Shown here: positions 63,100 through 64,000 of the stretch, piece by piece
Layout: the number at the start of each line of letters is the position of its first letter
Position numbering within the stretch: position 1 is the first letter of the stretch
Notes under the pieces: model-generated
The model's input: the letters and a program-made list of their open reading frames with translations, nothing else
What the model was told of the DNA's origin: nothing
The model's database searches: none
NCBI RefSeq assembly: GCF_000227745.2
Contig: NC_018012.1
Coordinates: 2,712,501 to 2,776,500, forward strand
Direction of reading: 5' to 3'
Source of the DNA: Thiocystis violascens DSM 198
GTDB taxonomy: Bacteria > Pseudomonadota > Gammaproteobacteria > Chromatiales > Chromatiaceae
Length of the DNA: 64,000 bases
Program-made: the position numbers and the translations under genes

Positions 63100-63909
63100 C
63101 TAATTGTCCACACCGATGATGACGCCGGAGGCGGGGAAGATGGCGCAGGCGGTTTTGCCTTCGGCAATCCCCAGGCGGTCGAGATCGTCCGACGCAACGA
63201 CCCCACGAAGCGTGACCCCGGAGGAGAGCGCGACCACCACCTCGGCCGGTCCATCGCTGCGGGTCACTCGCTGGACCAGCCCGCACAGCACATTGACGCC
63301 GACGCTCGCCCCAGGATCAGGCGCCCGAACGATGCCGACGGCGACCGCCTTGATCAAAGCCCAGACCTGACGGCCGGGACGCAGACCCAGCGACTCGACG
63401 CTTTCGTTGGTGACCCCGGCGGCGATGCGTTCGCCGCCCTGGATCTCGATCAGGATCTCGGCATCCACGGTACGGGCGGTGACGGAGACGATCCGCCCGA
63501 TGAGCTGATTGCGGGCGCTGGTGCGCATGGCGAGCCGGCGCAGCAGGTCGAGCGCCGCCGTCGAGTCGCCCATGGCGGCATTGATCCCGTCCAGAAAGCG
63601 GGCGTATTCGATGGCGATGGTGCGATAGGCGGCGATCAGGCGGCGGCCCTCGTCGGTGAGACGCGCGCCGCCGCCGCCCCGACCGCCGGTCGCGGTCGCC
63701 ACCACCGGCGCGGGAGCGACGTTGTTCATCGCGTCCACCGCGTCCCAGGCGGCCTTGTAGCTGATCTTGAGCGACTTGGCGGCCTGGGTGATGGAGCCCC
63801 GTTCGGCGATCTGTTCCAGGAGCGCGATACGCTCCTCGCCGAGAAAGGCGACATCGTTGACGTTGAGCCAGAATTGGCCAGCGACGTTGAGTGGCGGTTT
63901 GTTCGACAT
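63100..63909 (-). CDS. modE: Molybdenum-dependent transcriptional regulator ModE
   Basis: A 269-residue ModE from the ATG at 63909. The N-terminal winged helix shows LLEQIAERGSITQAAKSLKISYKAAWDAVDAMNN and GRGGGGARLTDEGRRLI. Two Mop domains follow (TSARNQLIGRIVSV near 132 and VLCGLVQRVTRSDGPAEVVVAL near 205). With molybdate bound, ModE represses mod genes. The stop is about 500 bases from the next gene, so it may have its own transcript. Confidence 0.95.
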   Translation of the reverse strand: MSNKPPLNVAGQFWLNVNDVAFLGEERIALLEQIAERGSITQAAKSLKISYKAAWDAVDAMNNVAPAPVVATATGGRGGGGARLTDEGRRLIAAYRTIAIEYARFLDGINAAMGDSTAALDLLRRLAMRTSARNQLIGRIVSVTARTVDAEILIEIQGGERIAAGVTNESVESLGLRPGRQVWALIKAVAVGIVRAPDPGASVGVNVLCGLVQRVTRSDGPAEVVVALSSGVTLRGVVASDDLDRLGIAEGKTACAIFPASGVIIGVDN

Positions 63910-63916
63910 GACGGGA

Positions 63917-64000
63917 TCAGAACCGGGTCGCGCGCGGGGAGTGCCAGCCCCGCCAAAGCGTCCAAGCCGTGACGGCAAGCGTCAGGACGAACAGGAAAAA
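63917..64000 (-). CDS. C-terminal end of an unidentified membrane protein (partial)
   Basis: The reverse strand from the window edge reads FFLFVLTLAVTAWTLWRGW and ends in RATRF and a stop 7 bases before the modE start codon. It looks like the last transmembrane helix of a protein encoded beyond base 64000. Only 27 codons are visible, so the family cannot be named and reality is uncertain. Confidence 0.35.
   Translation of the reverse strand, partial: FFLFVLTLAVTAWTLWRGWHSPRATRF

Noticed and set aside
62765..63286. A 173-residue reverse-strand frame before modE
   Set aside because: It overlaps modE, crosses palindromes and REP sequence, and shows no family features.

Overview
The window reads as a high-GC gammaproteobacterial chromosome, most likely a purple sulfur bacterium of the Chromatiaceae (Thiocystis/Allochromatium/Thiocapsa type). 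This is an inference from overall gene style, an LPS/pilus/metal-transport gene mix, an oxaloacetate decarboxylase and a two-domain SoxW-like periplasmic thioredoxin. No photosynthesis gene lies inside the window. I worked by eye; no database search was run.

Layout. 1-4786: ssb (partial), a YajR-like MFS transporter and uvrA. 4850-11813: a tight five-gene defence-type operon made of dndC, dndD, a dndE-FtsK fusion, an ABC/OLD-class ATPase and a DUF4435 (TOPRIM-like) protein. A truncated second copy of the uvrA 3' end follows at 11835-12200, so the island is bracketed by uvrA sequence. 12351-17567: a DUF2721 membrane protein, then LPS core/O-antigen genes (two GT4 glycosyltransferases, one GT9 heptosyltransferase-type enzyme, O-antigen ligase). 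17559-18934: a Sel1-repeat protein and a type IV pilin with a candidate sigma-54 promoter.

18940-24390 is an accessory, repeat-rich zone. It holds an IS110 element sitting inside a palindromic repeat, a DUF4160/DUF2442 pair, a MITE-like insertion, a vapC pseudogene split by an IS3-family element with a 3-bp target duplication, several short repeat families, and an intact MazEF-type pair.

24496-38465: a DUF2333 protein, a TauD-type dioxygenase, a TPR-methyltransferase, oadBAG (sodium-pumping oxaloacetate decarboxylase), pbpC, and a three-gene cluster (TonB-dependent receptor, small periplasmic protein, membrane diguanylate cyclase) that looks like an envelope-to-c-di-GMP signalling unit. 38715-49329: housekeeping genes rho, trxA, rhlB, a wrecked vapBC, yrfG, nudE, a SoxW-like protein, malic enzyme, a CorC-type protein and rdgC. 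49478-52120: a sugar-nucleotide epimerase and an FGGY kinase.

52211-63909 is devoted to metals. A five-gene operon (His-rich outer membrane protein, two substrate-binding proteins, ATPase, permease) lies behind a Zur-like palindrome. An LbtU-like porin lies behind an MntR-like palindrome. Molybdate genes modABC, a di-Mop protein and modE follow.

The best candidate for an undescribed system is the 4850-11813 operon. It carries a phosphorothioation-type core (DndC, DndD, DndE) whose DndE is fused to a FtsK-type DNA motor, translationally coupled to an ATPase plus DUF4435 pair that resembles PARIS (AriA/AriB). The usual dndB and dndFGH genes are absent.
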